A model generated the notes under the pieces. That model ran no database searches. It worked only from the letters and a program-made list of their open reading frames with translations, and was not told where the DNA came from. A DNA stretch of 64,000 bases from NCBI RefSeq assembly GCF_022200785.1, contig NZ_CP087585.1:2914001-2978000 (forward strand). Reading direction: 5' to 3'. Source of the DNA: Pedobacter mucosus. GTDB taxonomy: Bacteria; Bacteroidota; Bacteroidia; Sphingobacteriales; Sphingobacteriaceae. A program made the translations under genes and the position numbers. Shown here one piece after another: positions 52,693 to 61,346 of the stretch (its first letter is position 1; the number at the start of each line of letters is the position of its first letter).

Positions 52693-54063
52693 ATGAGAAT
52701 TACATTCAGATACTGTTTTCATTTTATCATAATCTTTGCCTTATCTACCAACGTATGGGCGCAACCAAGTAGCAAAATATCAGAGTCAGATTTCACAATT
52801 AAGAAAAATCTTTCTGACGATGAACTTTTAAATGTGGTTCAAAAACAAACTTTCCAATATTTTTGGGATGGCGCAGAACCTACTTCTGGAGCCGCAAGAG
52901 AACGATATCATGTAGATAATATCTATCCTGATAACGACAAAAATACCGTAGCTACTGGCGCAACTGGTTTTGGATTAATGTCGATTTTAGCAGGAATTGA
53001 TAGAGGATTTGTCACTAAAAAAGAAGGATTTGACCGTCTAAACAAGATTTTGAATTTTCTTGCAAAGGCCGATCGCTTTCATGGAGCTTGGTCACACTGG
53101 ATTTATGGAGAAACAGGAAAAGTTCATCCATTCGGACAAAAAGACAACGGCGGCGATCTTGTAGAAAGTTCTTTTGTAGCACAGGCTTTAATCTGCATTA
53201 ATGCTTATTACAAAAATGGTTCGACTGCAGAAAAGCAATTAGCTAAAAAAGCAGATGAACTTTGGAAAGGAATAGATTTCAATTGGTACAGAAATGACCA
53301 AAATGTACTTTATTGGCATTGGTCGCCACAATATGGATGGCAGATGAATTTTCCTGTTAAAGGATACAATGAATGTTTGATTATGTATGTTTTGGCTGCA
53401 TCTTCTCCGACACACACCGTTCCCGCAGCCGTTTATCATGAAGGCTGGGCAAGAAACGGAGAGATTAAAACTAATTTTGAAGTCTATGGTCATCCATTTA
53501 CATTGGATTATCAAGGTCAAAAAAATGCTGTTGGACCTTTATTTTGGGCACATTATTCTTATTTAGGATTGAATCCAAAGGGATTAAAAGATAAGTATGC
53601 AAACTATTGGGAAAATAATGTAAACCATACGTTAGCAATCCACGATTATTGCGTAGCAAACCCAAAAGGTTTTAAAGGTTATGGCGAAAATAGCTGGGGT
53701 TTAACAGCCAGTTATTCGGTTAAAGGTTATGCTGCTCAAAATCCTCAAGAAGACTTTGGAGTAATTTCTCCAACTGCCGCTATTTCTTCAATTCCATATA
53801 CACCAAAAGAATCTTTAAAAGTAATTAGGCATTTGTATGAGGATTTAGGCGATAAAGTTTGGGGACAATACGGTTTTTATGACGCTTTTTCTGAGACTGA
53901 TAACTGGTATCCAAAAAGATATTTAGGCATAGATCAAGGGCCGATGGTGGTGATGATTGAAAATTATAGGTCAGGTTTACTTTGGAAATTATTCATGAGT
54001 AATCCTGATGTGAAAAAGGGATTAACAAAATTGGGGTTTGAAAGCCCTGAGATAAAGAATTAA
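52693..54063 (+). CDS. Second GH144-type hydrolase, exported without lipobox
   Basis: A 456-residue paralog of the previous protein without the Ig domain. It has a plain signal peptide (1-24, ending VWAQ), so it is probably periplasmic or secreted. It keeps the motifs QKQTFQYFWDGAEPTSG, DNGGDLVESSFVAQA, WHWSPQYGWQMN and GYGENSWGLTAS. ATG 52693 is used; the extended frame to 52657 overlaps the previous gene. Two copies, one lipid-anchored and one soluble, suggest surface cutting followed by periplasmic cutting. Confidence 0.85.
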   Translation: MRITFRYCFHFIIIFALSTNVWAQPSSKISESDFTIKKNLSDDELLNVVQKQTFQYFWDGAEPTSGAARERYHVDNIYPDNDKNTVATGATGFGLMSILAGIDRGFVTKKEGFDRLNKILNFLAKADRFHGAWSHWIYGETGKVHPFGQKDNGGDLVESSFVAQALICINAYYKNGSTAEKQLAKKADELWKGIDFNWYRNDQNVLYWHWSPQYGWQMNFPVKGYNECLIMYVLAASSPTHTVPAAVYHEGWARNGEIKTNFEVYGHPFTLDYQGQKNAVGPLFWAHYSYLGLNPKGLKDKYANYWENNVNHTLAIHDYCVANPKGFKGYGENSWGLTASYSVKGYAAQNPQEDFGVISPTAAISSIPYTPKESLKVIRHLYEDLGDKVWGQYGFYDAFSETDNWYPKRYLGIDQGPMVVMIENYRSGLLWKLFMSNPDVKKGLTKLGFESPEIKN

Positions 54064-54065
54064 TC

Positions 54066-54113
54066 AACTTGCGAAGTCTCAAAGGCCAAAAGCTTGGAGA
54101 GACTTCGAAAGTT
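54066..54113. repeat. Inverted repeat between GH144 and GH43 genes
   Basis: AACTTGCGAAGTCTC (54066-54080) and GAGACTTCGAAAGTT (54099-54113) match at 14 of 15 positions. A further CTTCG motif occurs near 54166. No T-run, so a dispersed repeat or processing hairpin; no gene in the gap. Confidence 0.6.
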
Positions 54114-54190
54114 TAAAGATCAATAACACTTGCAACGTTCCTCTAACGCACACACTTTGGAAACTTCGTAAGTCGGCAAATGCAAAAAGC

Positions 54191-55936
54191 ATGAAAAAAA
54201 CCATACTTACACTTTTCTTCTTAATTTTATTTTGTGCTGTATTTGCTCAAAAGCAAAAAACATATTGTAATCCTATTAATATAGATTATGGCTACACACC
54301 AATTGAAGATTTTACAACCTGGGGCAAACATCGTGCTACTGCCGATCCTGTAATTGTTAACTACAAAGGTGATTTTTATCTCTTCAGCACCAACCAATGG
54401 GGATATTGGCATAGTCCAGATATGCTCAATTGGAAATTTCATGAAAGAAAATTTCTTCGCCCATGGAACAAAACCAAAGATGAACTTTGTGCACCTGGAG
54501 TAGGAATTATCGGCGATACAATGGTGGTTTTTGGCAGTACCTACACAAAAAATTTCACCCTTTGGGGAAGCACGGATCCTAAAGGAAATAAGTGGTTTCC
54601 ATTGGTTGATTCTTTAGAAATTGGTGGTTGGGATCCATCTTTTTTTACTGATGATGATGGAAAATTTTATATGTACAATGGCAGCAGCAACAACTACCCG
54701 ATGTATGGAGTTGAGCTGGATCGCAAAACCTTTCAGCCAAAAGGTACCAGAACACCAATGTATTTACTCCAAAGTTGGCGATACGGATGGCAGCGTTTTG
54801 GCGAATATATGGATGATACTTTCCTTGATCCTTTTAGTGAAGGTGCTTGGATGACCAAACACAACGGCAAATATTATTTTCAGTACGGTGCGCCGGGAAC
54901 CGAGTTTAGTGGCTACTCTGATGGAGTGGTAGTTGGCAACAAACCCTTGTTTTACGACAATCCTTCAACGCCACAATCCGATCCGTTGAGTTATAAAGGT
55001 GGTGGTTTTTCTCGAGGCGCTGGTCATGGTGCAACGTTTCAGGATAATAGCAAAAAATATTGGCACATTTCTACAAGCATCATTTGCGTAAAAAATACTT
55101 GGGAACGAAGGATGGGAATCTGGCCGACAGGTTTTGACAAAGATGATGTCATGTGGACAAATACTGCCTTCGGCGATTACCCACTTTATCTTCCTGCTGA
55201 ACGAAAAGAAGGCGGACCTGCCGGACCGGGTTGGATGCTAATTAATTATAAAAAGCCTGTCACCGTTTCTTCAACTTTAGGCAGTTTCAATGCAAATAAT
55301 GCCGTAGATGAAAGTATAAAAACATATTGGAGCGCAAAAACAGCAAATAATGGCGAATGGATTCAAACAGATTTAGGAAGTTTGGCTACTGTAAATGCCA
55401 TTCAAATAAATTACGCAGATCAGGATGCTGAATTTCTTGGCAAACAAACTGGAACCTTTCATCAATATAAAATTCTATCCTCAGTAGATGGCAAAAAATG
55501 GAGCACACTAGTTGATAAAAGCCAAAATAAAAATGATGTTCCACACGATTATATTGAGCTGGAAAAGCCTGTAAAAACCAGATTTATCAAAATGATAAAT
55601 ATCCACATGCCGACAGGGAAATTTGCCATTAGTGGTTTACGGATTTTTGGAAACGGAAATGGTGAGAAACCAACTGAGGTAAAAAATCTTATCGTTTTGC
55701 GAACGGAAAAGGATAAACGCAGTGCCTACATCAAATGGGAGCCTGTTGATAATGCCTCTGCTTACAATTTATATTACGGCACCGCAGCAGATAAGTTGTA
55801 TAACTGCATCATGATCCACGATTTTAATGAGTATTGGTTTAAAGCAATGGACAGCCAAAAGCCTTATTATTTTTCAATAGAAGCTATAAATGAAAACGGG
55901 GTTTCTCAAAAAACTACAGTTAAAAAAGTTGATTAA
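54191..55936 (+). CDS. GH43-like hydrolase with CBM32 and FN3 modules
   Basis: A 581-residue exported protein (signal peptide 1-19). The first 330 residues form a five-bladed beta-propeller of the GH43/clan F kind, with Asp52 in ATADPVIVNY, a second acidic site in GGWDPSFF and a possible acid in SEGAW. A discoidin/CBM32 domain (about 345-490) and an FN3 domain (about 495-580) follow. Substrate is unknown; the context suggests a side-chain- or decoration-removing enzyme in locus 2. GH43 membership is judged from motifs only. Confidence 0.75.
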   Translation: MKKTILTLFFLILFCAVFAQKQKTYCNPINIDYGYTPIEDFTTWGKHRATADPVIVNYKGDFYLFSTNQWGYWHSPDMLNWKFHERKFLRPWNKTKDELCAPGVGIIGDTMVVFGSTYTKNFTLWGSTDPKGNKWFPLVDSLEIGGWDPSFFTDDDGKFYMYNGSSNNYPMYGVELDRKTFQPKGTRTPMYLLQSWRYGWQRFGEYMDDTFLDPFSEGAWMTKHNGKYYFQYGAPGTEFSGYSDGVVVGNKPLFYDNPSTPQSDPLSYKGGGFSRGAGHGATFQDNSKKYWHISTSIICVKNTWERRMGIWPTGFDKDDVMWTNTAFGDYPLYLPAERKEGGPAGPGWMLINYKKPVTVSSTLGSFNANNAVDESIKTYWSAKTANNGEWIQTDLGSLATVNAIQINYADQDAEFLGKQTGTFHQYKILSSVDGKKWSTLVDKSQNKNDVPHDYIELEKPVKTRFIKMINIHMPTGKFAISGLRIFGNGNGEKPTEVKNLIVLRTEKDKRSAYIKWEPVDNASAYNLYYGTAADKLYNCIMIHDFNEYWFKAMDSQKPYYFSIEAINENGVSQKTTVKKVD

Positions 55937-55961
55937 AAAATTAAAGAATAAATAACACACA

Positions 55962-58256
55962 ATGAAAAAAGCGAATATCCTATTAATCTTATTAGCCGTT
56001 GCAGTCATCAATTCTTCGGCGCAAACAAAAAAACCAATTTCAGCTGAACAAGCTAAAATGAACAAATTTGTTTCAGGCTTGATGGCCAAAATGACGGTTG
56101 ATGAAAAAATCGGTCAACTGAATTTAGTTACTGGAGGCGAGGCAACCACAGGGTCTACCGTGAGTACCGATGTAGAATCGAAAATTGCTAAGGGCAATGT
56201 TGGTGGAATTTTCAGCATGACTACCCCAGAGAAAATCAGGAAAACGCAGGAAGTTGCAATGAAAAGTCGCTTAAAAATTCCCTTAATTTTCGGTCAGGAT
56301 GTTATTCACGGTTATAAAACCACTTTCCCAATTCCGTTGGCTTTAGCGGCAAGTTGGGATTTACCAATGATCAAAAATTCTGCTCGAATTGCTGCTACAG
56401 AGGCAAGCGCAGATGGTTTAAACTGGACATTCTCTCCAATGGTTGATATTTCCAGAGATGCAAGATGGGGTAGAATTGCAGAAAGCAGTGGCGAAGATAC
56501 TTACTTAGGTTCTCAAATTGCTAAAGTTATGGTTCAAGGCTATCAAGGCGATGACTTAAGAAAAGTAAACAATATAATGGCTTGTGTTAAACATTTTGCA
56601 TTGTATGGCGCTGCAGAATCGGGCAGAGATTACAACACAACCGATATGAGTTTGGATAGAATGTACAACGATTATTTACCTCCATATAAAGCTGCGCTTG
56701 ATGCTGGAGCTGGAAGTATAATGGTTTCTTTTAATGATATAAACGGCGTTCCTGCTACCGCTAACAAATGGTTATTAACCGATTTGTTGCGCAAACAATG
56801 GGCATTTAACGGTTTTGTGGTTTCAGATTATACTGGCGTAAGCGAATTAATTGAGCATGGACTAGGAGATTTAAAGACCGTATCAGCAAAATCTTTAAGC
56901 GCAGGAACAGATATGGATATGGTTAGCGAAGGTTTCTTGACAACACTTAAAAAATCATTGCAAGATGGTAAAATAACCATAACAGATATTAATACCTCTT
57001 GCCGATTAATTTTGGAGGCAAAATACAAATTGGGTTTGTTTGATAACCCTTTTAAAAACTGCAGCGAAGACAGAGCTAAAAACGAAATTTTAACCCCAGC
57101 AAACATCCAAGCCGCCAGAGCTGCAGCAACGCAAACTTTCGTTTTGCTTAAAAACGATAATAAAACCTTGCCGTTAAAAAAATCTGGAACCATTGCTGTT
57201 GTTGGTCCTTTGGCTAATACAAAAGCGAACATGCCAGGAACTTGGAGCGTAAATGCCGATATGGCTTTGGTACCAACTTTAATAGAAGGCTTGCAAAATG
57301 TAGGTGGAAAAGACGTAAAAATTATTCATGCTTTAGGATCAAACCTAACCGCTGATGCAACTCTACAAACCAATGGAACTATGTTCGGGCGAGAAATTCC
57401 TAGAGATAACCGACCAGAAGAAGAAATTATCGAAGAAGCAGTTAAGGCCGCAAGAAAAGCCGATGTTGTTGTTGCTGCCTTGGGCGAAGGTTCGGAAATG
57501 ACTGGCGAAAGCGCTAGTCGCACAGATCTTAATATTCCTGAAACGCAGAAACGTTTGCTCGCAGCCTTATTAAAAACTGGCAAACCGGTTGTTTTAGTTT
57601 TATTTACAGGCCGCCCTTTAACCATTAAATGGGAAAATGAAAATGTTCCTGCAATACTAAATGTATGGTTTGGCGGCTTACAAGCGGCAAATGCAATTGG
57701 CGATGTATTGTTTGGAGACGTCAATCCTTCAGGAAAACTTCCTGTAACTTTTCCCCAAAATGTTGGTCAGGTGCCAATTTACTATAGTCACAAAAATACT
57801 GGTCGCCCTCTGGCTGATGGTAAATGGTTTTCTAAATTCCGTTCTAACTATTTAGATGTTAGCAACGACCCGCTATATCCTTTCGGTTATGGTTTAAGCT
57901 ATACTTCTTTTACTTATGGTGATGTTAAACTTAGCTCAAATACCTTATCAAAAGATAAATCGATTACCGCAACAATTTCCGTTACCAACAGTGGAAGCAC
58001 AGATGGAAAAGAAGTTGTTCAATTGTATACCCGAGATTTAGTTGGCAGCAGCACTCGTCCGGTAAAAGAGTTAAAAGGATTTCAAAAGATCGATTTAAAA
58101 GCTGGAGAAAGTAAAAATGTAACTTTCAATATATCAGAAAATGATTTAAAGTTTTATAATTCTTCTTTAAAATATGTGGCGGAGCCTGGTGAATTTAAAA
58201 TATTTATTGGAACAAACTCCAGAGACGTAAAAGAAGCATCCTTTACTTTAAAATAA
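55962..58256 (+). CDS. GH3-family beta-glucosidase (BglX-like)
   Basis: A 764-residue exported enzyme (signal peptide 1-20, NSSAQ). Full GH3 layout: (beta/alpha)8 domain with nucleophile Asp289 in VVSDYTGVSEL, alpha/beta sandwich with a candidate acid in GEGSEMTGESASR, and a C-terminal fibronectin-like domain (about 665-764). It would remove terminal glucose from short oligosaccharides. Its place 25 bases after the GH43-like gene and next to GH144 genes fits a sophorose-type (beta-1,2) glucosidase, which is inference. Confidence 0.92.
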   Translation: MKKANILLILLAVAVINSSAQTKKPISAEQAKMNKFVSGLMAKMTVDEKIGQLNLVTGGEATTGSTVSTDVESKIAKGNVGGIFSMTTPEKIRKTQEVAMKSRLKIPLIFGQDVIHGYKTTFPIPLALAASWDLPMIKNSARIAATEASADGLNWTFSPMVDISRDARWGRIAESSGEDTYLGSQIAKVMVQGYQGDDLRKVNNIMACVKHFALYGAAESGRDYNTTDMSLDRMYNDYLPPYKAALDAGAGSIMVSFNDINGVPATANKWLLTDLLRKQWAFNGFVVSDYTGVSELIEHGLGDLKTVSAKSLSAGTDMDMVSEGFLTTLKKSLQDGKITITDINTSCRLILEAKYKLGLFDNPFKNCSEDRAKNEILTPANIQAARAAATQTFVLLKNDNKTLPLKKSGTIAVVGPLANTKANMPGTWSVNADMALVPTLIEGLQNVGGKDVKIIHALGSNLTADATLQTNGTMFGREIPRDNRPEEEIIEEAVKAARKADVVVAALGEGSEMTGESASRTDLNIPETQKRLLAALLKTGKPVVLVLFTGRPLTIKWENENVPAILNVWFGGLQAANAIGDVLFGDVNPSGKLPVTFPQNVGQVPIYYSHKNTGRPLADGKWFSKFRSNYLDVSNDPLYPFGYGLSYTSFTYGDVKLSSNTLSKDKSITATISVTNSGSTDGKEVVQLYTRDLVGSSTRPVKELKGFQKIDLKAGESKNVTFNISENDLKFYNSSLKYVAEPGEFKIFIGTNSRDVKEASFTLK

Positions 58257-58325
58257 AAATCAACATATTATAAAGCCCTTAAATAGGCGTTTTTGAATTA
58301 ACCAAAATATTTTTAGTCGTTTTGG

Positions 58326-58359
58326 AAATCCTGAGCTATTGTTAAATAGCCAGGGTTTT
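58326..58359 (+). terminator. Terminator-like hairpin after the GH3 gene
   Basis: AAATCCTG (58326-58333) pairs with CAGGGTTT (58351-58358) and inside it GCTATT pairs with AATAGC around GTTA. A weak T-rich tail follows. Its loop also contains the TTG of the next promoter. Confidence 0.7.
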
Positions 58360-58368
58360 CTATTTTTG
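58339..58368 (+). promoter_or_regulatory. Promoter for the esterase gene (TTG-N19-TATTTTTG)
   Basis: TTG at 58339-58341, a 19-base spacer and TATTTTTG at 58361-58368 fit the consensus. The ATG begins four bases after it, so the mRNA is probably leaderless. Confidence 0.65.
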
Positions 58369-58372
58369 TTAA

Positions 58373-59158
58373 ATGAGAAAGATTTTTCTAACCATTTTTT
58401 TACTGTTCATTATCTTATTTCTGAAAGCTCAGGATTTAAAGAAATATGATAAAGGAAATTTTATTAAGGGGAAAGATTCAATTTATTATCGAATATTATT
58501 TCCTGAAAATTTCAACCCGGCACAAAAATATCCTATAGTTTTCTTTTTACATGGAAGTGGAGAAAGAGGGGATGATAATGAGAAACAATTGGTACATGGA
58601 GGAAAACTTTTCTTAAAAGATAGCATCCGGAAAAATTTCCCTGCAATAGTGGTCTTTCCTCAATGCCCAGCAAGCGATTATTGGGCAAATGTTACTATTG
58701 CCAAAGATGATAACGGTAAACGTAAATTCAGTTTTGTTGAAAACGGAAAACCAACAAAGGTTATGCATGCTTTAGAGGGTATGGTGAATGATTTTCTTAA
58801 AAAGCCATTCGTAAATAAAACGCAGGTTTATATCGGTGGTTTATCAATGGGCGGTATGGGAACATACGAATTGCTCAGAAGAAAACGTAGAACCTTTGCT
58901 GCCGCTTTTGCAATTTGTGGTGGCGATAATACCAACAACATCAAGAAATATCAAAAAATTCCGCTTTGGATTTTTCATGGTGCTAAAGATGATGTGGTTG
59001 ATCCAGCCTTTTCAATGGCCATTGCAGAAAGATTGAAAACAGTTGGTGACGAGGTAAAATTTACACTTTACCAAAAAGATAACCATAACAGTTGGGATAG
59101 CGCTTTTGCTGACCCCGACTTATTACCTTGGTTATTTGGGCACATAAAACAGAAGTAA
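58373..59158 (+). CDS. Exported alpha/beta-hydrolase (esterase-like)
   Basis: A 261-residue secreted hydrolase (signal peptide about 1-20). The oxyanion and nucleophile motifs are clear: FFLHGSGERGDD and GGLSMGGMG (Ser158), with the acid in GAKDDVVD and the histidine in DNHNSWDS. It belongs to the prolyl-oligopeptidase/CE1-like esterase group. It may deacylate the polysaccharide of locus 2, but it has its own promoter after a terminator, so membership in the locus is uncertain. Confidence 0.82.
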   Translation: MRKIFLTIFLLFIILFLKAQDLKKYDKGNFIKGKDSIYYRILFPENFNPAQKYPIVFFLHGSGERGDDNEKQLVHGGKLFLKDSIRKNFPAIVVFPQCPASDYWANVTIAKDDNGKRKFSFVENGKPTKVMHALEGMVNDFLKKPFVNKTQVYIGGLSMGGMGTYELLRRKRRTFAAAFAICGGDNTNNIKKYQKIPLWIFHGAKDDVVDPAFSMAIAERLKTVGDEVKFTLYQKDNHNSWDSAFADPDLLPWLFGHIKQK

Positions 59159-59230
59159 ATTTGTTTTTCTTATCAAAGATTTTCTTTAAAATTTTTGGAA
59201 AGCAGGCTTCGGTATATATAGGTCCCGAAA

Positions 59231-59294
59231 GTCCTGCCATTCACTTTACTCGGCCAATGAAGAATTGGCTTTCGTGTTCGCTCCTGTCAGGTTT
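59231..59294 (+). repeat. GAAAA-loop stem repeat, copy 3
   Basis: Inner GCCAAT-GAAGA-ATTGGC (59253-59269) nested in an outer CCTG/CAGG pairing (59233-59236 with 59287-59290). The shared flanks GCCATTC and CTGTC align with copy 2, and the stem bases differ in matched pairs. Confidence 0.6.
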
Positions 59295-59342
59295 AATTTA
59301 CTTAGGTTAACCTGACGTACCTAGACCCGACATAAATGGAAT

Positions 59343-59391
59343 TCCCGCAATCCGATTTTTCATCGGACGCGGAATTGAAATGTTGGCGGGA
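59343..59391 (-). repeat. GAAAA-loop stem repeat, copy 4 (inverted)
   Basis: On the minus strand it reads TCCGAT-GAAAA-ATCGGA (59351-59367) nested in an outer TCCCGC/GCGGGA pairing. It shares CAGTCCCGCCA with copy 2. Together with copy 3 it fills the non-coding region 59159-59441. Confidence 0.6.
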
Positions 59392-59441
59392 CTGTTGTAA
59401 CTGATAAGCACAAGTTTTGCTCTCCAAAAAAAAAGGCAAAA

Positions 59442-59472
59442 AAAAGGCTTGAAGAAAATCCTCAAGCCTTTT
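59442..59472. terminator. Terminator downstream of yebC (also possible for the esterase)
   Basis: AAAAGGCTTGA (59442-59452) pairs with TCAAGCCTTTT (59462-59472) around nine bases; A- and T-runs on both sides allow bidirectional use. Confidence 0.88.
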
Positions 59473-59489
59473 AAAATTTTTAATAATTA

Positions 59490-60218
59490 TTATTCAGCCA
59501 TATTATGGTAAACTGCCTGAACGTCATCATCTTCTTCTAATTTATCTATCAATTTAAAAACATCTAAAGCCTGCTCTTCTGTAACTTCATGATGCGACAA
59601 AGCGATACGTTCTAATTTAGAGCTTTTTAATTCAATACCTTTCTCTTCCAATGCTTTTTGCAAAGATCCGAAATTTTCAAAAGCGCCTTGTGCTACCGCA
59701 ATATCATTTCCATCTTCATCAGCTTCCACATATAATTCTTCTAAACCTGCATCTATTAATTCAAACTCCAATTCTTCTAAATCTAAACCTTCGGCAGGTA
59801 CAAATCTAAATATCGATTTTCGGTTGAAAACGAAATCCAATGAACCAGTTTTACCTAAAGAGCCGTCAGTTTTATTAAAATAACTACGCACATTTGCTAC
59901 TGTACGATTGGTATTATCGGTAGCGGTTTCAATCAAAACTGCTACTCCATGTGGCGCATATCCTTCATAAACAATCTCCTCATAGCCAGCCATAGATTTA
60001 TCAGAAGCTCGCTTTATTGCTGCCTCAACCCTATCTTTTGGCATATTTACCGCTTTTGCATTTTGCATAGCAGTACGCAATCTTGAATTGGTTTCAGGAT
60101 GTGGTCCGGCATCTTTAACAGCCATTACAATATCTTTACCTATACGCGTAAACTGAACGGCCATTTTAGCCCAACGTTTAAATTTTCTTTCTTTTCTAAA
60201 TTCGAATGCTCTTCCCAT
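59490..60218 (-). CDS. YebC/PmpR-family protein
   Basis: A 242-residue cytoplasmic protein of the YebC family, whose members act as transcription regulators or help ribosomes through proline stretches. It begins MGRAFEFRKERKFKRWAKMA and keeps the conserved NMPKDRVEAAIKRASDK and the C-terminal acidic segment. ATG 60218 gives the family N-terminus; a longer frame to 60239 lies in a dispersed repeat. That repeat ends a few bases before the start codon. Confidence 0.94.
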   Translation of the reverse strand: MGRAFEFRKERKFKRWAKMAVQFTRIGKDIVMAVKDAGPHPETNSRLRTAMQNAKAVNMPKDRVEAAIKRASDKSMAGYEEIVYEGYAPHGVAVLIETATDNTNRTVANVRSYFNKTDGSLGKTGSLDFVFNRKSIFRFVPAEGLDLEELEFELIDAGLEELYVEADEDGNDIAVAQGAFENFGSLQKALEEKGIELKSSKLERIALSHHEVTEEQALDVFKLIDKLEEDDDVQAVYHNMAE

Positions 60219-60221
60219 TTT

Positions 60222-60253
60222 GTAAGTATTTAGTATCAAGTATTTAGTATCGA
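60222..60253 (-). repeat. Dispersed repeat GATACTAAATACTTGATAC upstream of yebC
   Basis: On the minus strand GATACTAAATACTTGATAC is followed by ACTAAATACTTACAAA and the yebC ATG. Same repeat and orientation as before the response regulator at 17705-17733. Confidence 0.7.
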
Positions 60254-60369
60254 GTATTAAGACGATGAGCTATATGCCACACCTCAAACACTAAAACATC
60301 CACCCTTTACCTTATTATTATTTTTTTTTGGATTTAATCTTTGTTCTTTGCTCCTTAATCTTTAATCCT

Positions 60370-61317
60370 CTAGCTTCGTTTTAAATTTGTTAGCATATCA
60401 GCAGTCATTTTTGCTAAATCAAATTCAGGTTTCCAGCCCCAATCTTTTGTAGCAAATTGATCATCAATAGATCGCGGCCAACTATTAGCAATCTGCTGAC
60501 GAGGATCTTTGTCTGCGTAAGTTAATTTAAAATCTGGAATATGTTTTCTGATCTCGGCTGCTAAAATTTCAGGCGTAAAATTTACACCACCAAAATTATA
60601 ACTACTTCGTACAGAAATTTGATCGGCTGGTGCATCCATCAACTCAATTGTTCCGCGGATTGCATCGTCCATGTACATCATTGGCAATTCAGTTTCTGCA
60701 TTTAAAAAGCTTTGATAACTGCCCTTTTTTAATGCCTCATGAAATATATGAATAGCATAATCTGTGGTTCCACCTCCTGGAGCAGCTTTCCAACTTATTA
60801 AGCCAGGGTAACGAATGCTGCGAACATCCAATCCATATTTTTGATGATAATATTCGCACCATCTCTCCCCTGCCAATTTGCTTATTCCATAAACTGTATT
60901 AGGATCCATAATGCAATATTGAGACGTGTTATCTTTAGGAGAATTCGGTCCAAAAACGGCAATAGAACTTGGCCAGTAAACTTTTGCTGTTTTATATTCC
61001 AGCGCCAAATCCAATACGTTTAGTAATCCATTCATGTTTAAATCCCAAGCCAATTTTGGATTTTGCTCTCCGGTTGCCGATAATAATGCAGCTAAAAGAT
61101 ATACCTGAGTTGGTTTATACTTTTGAAAAATGCCTTTTATCATGTCTTTATCCAAAACATTTACGAATTCGAAAGGAGCAGAATTTTTGATATCATAATC
61201 AGGCCGGCGGATATCGCACGCAACCACATGATCATCTCCATATATTTTTCGTAACATCGTTACTAATTCTGTCCCAATTTGTCCGTTAGAGCCTAAAACG
61301 ACTATTGTATCTTGCAT
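60370..61317 (-). CDS. SDR-type L-threonine 3-dehydrogenase
   Basis: A 315-residue NAD-dependent enzyme that oxidises threonine to 2-amino-3-ketobutyrate, the first step of threonine breakdown. The extended SDR fold shows the NAD motif GSNGQIG (residues 9-15), catalytic Tyr143 and Lys147 (YGISK), and the segment YPGLISWKAAPGGGTTDYA that distinguishes short-chain threonine dehydrogenases from sugar-nucleotide epimerases. A candidate -7 element (TACCTTTG) is upstream. Its pathway partner kbl is 22 kb away in this window. Confidence 0.88.
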   Translation of the reverse strand: MQDTIVVLGSNGQIGTELVTMLRKIYGDDHVVACDIRRPDYDIKNSAPFEFVNVLDKDMIKGIFQKYKPTQVYLLAALLSATGEQNPKLAWDLNMNGLLNVLDLALEYKTAKVYWPSSIAVFGPNSPKDNTSQYCIMDPNTVYGISKLAGERWCEYYHQKYGLDVRSIRYPGLISWKAAPGGGTTDYAIHIFHEALKKGSYQSFLNAETELPMMYMDDAIRGTIELMDAPADQISVRSSYNFGGVNFTPEILAAEIRKHIPDFKLTYADKDPRQQIANSWPRSIDDQFATKDWGWKPEFDLAKMTADMLTNLKRS

Positions 61318-61338
61318 AATAATTTTTTACAGGTTGAG

Positions 61339-61346
61339 CAAAGGTA
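61339..61346 (-). promoter_or_regulatory. Candidate -7 element (TACCTTTG) for threonine dehydrogenase
   Basis: On the minus strand TACCTTTG matches TAnnTTTG, 21 bases before the start codon. No TTG box at the usual distance is visible. Confidence 0.5.

Noticed and set aside
59128..59310. A 60-codon frame after the esterase
   Set aside because: It lies in the dispersed hairpin repeats and its start overlaps the esterase gene.
60370..61317. UDP-glucose 4-epimerase
   Set aside because: The SDR fold is shared, but the YPGLISWKAAPGGGTTDYA segment and length point to threonine dehydrogenase.
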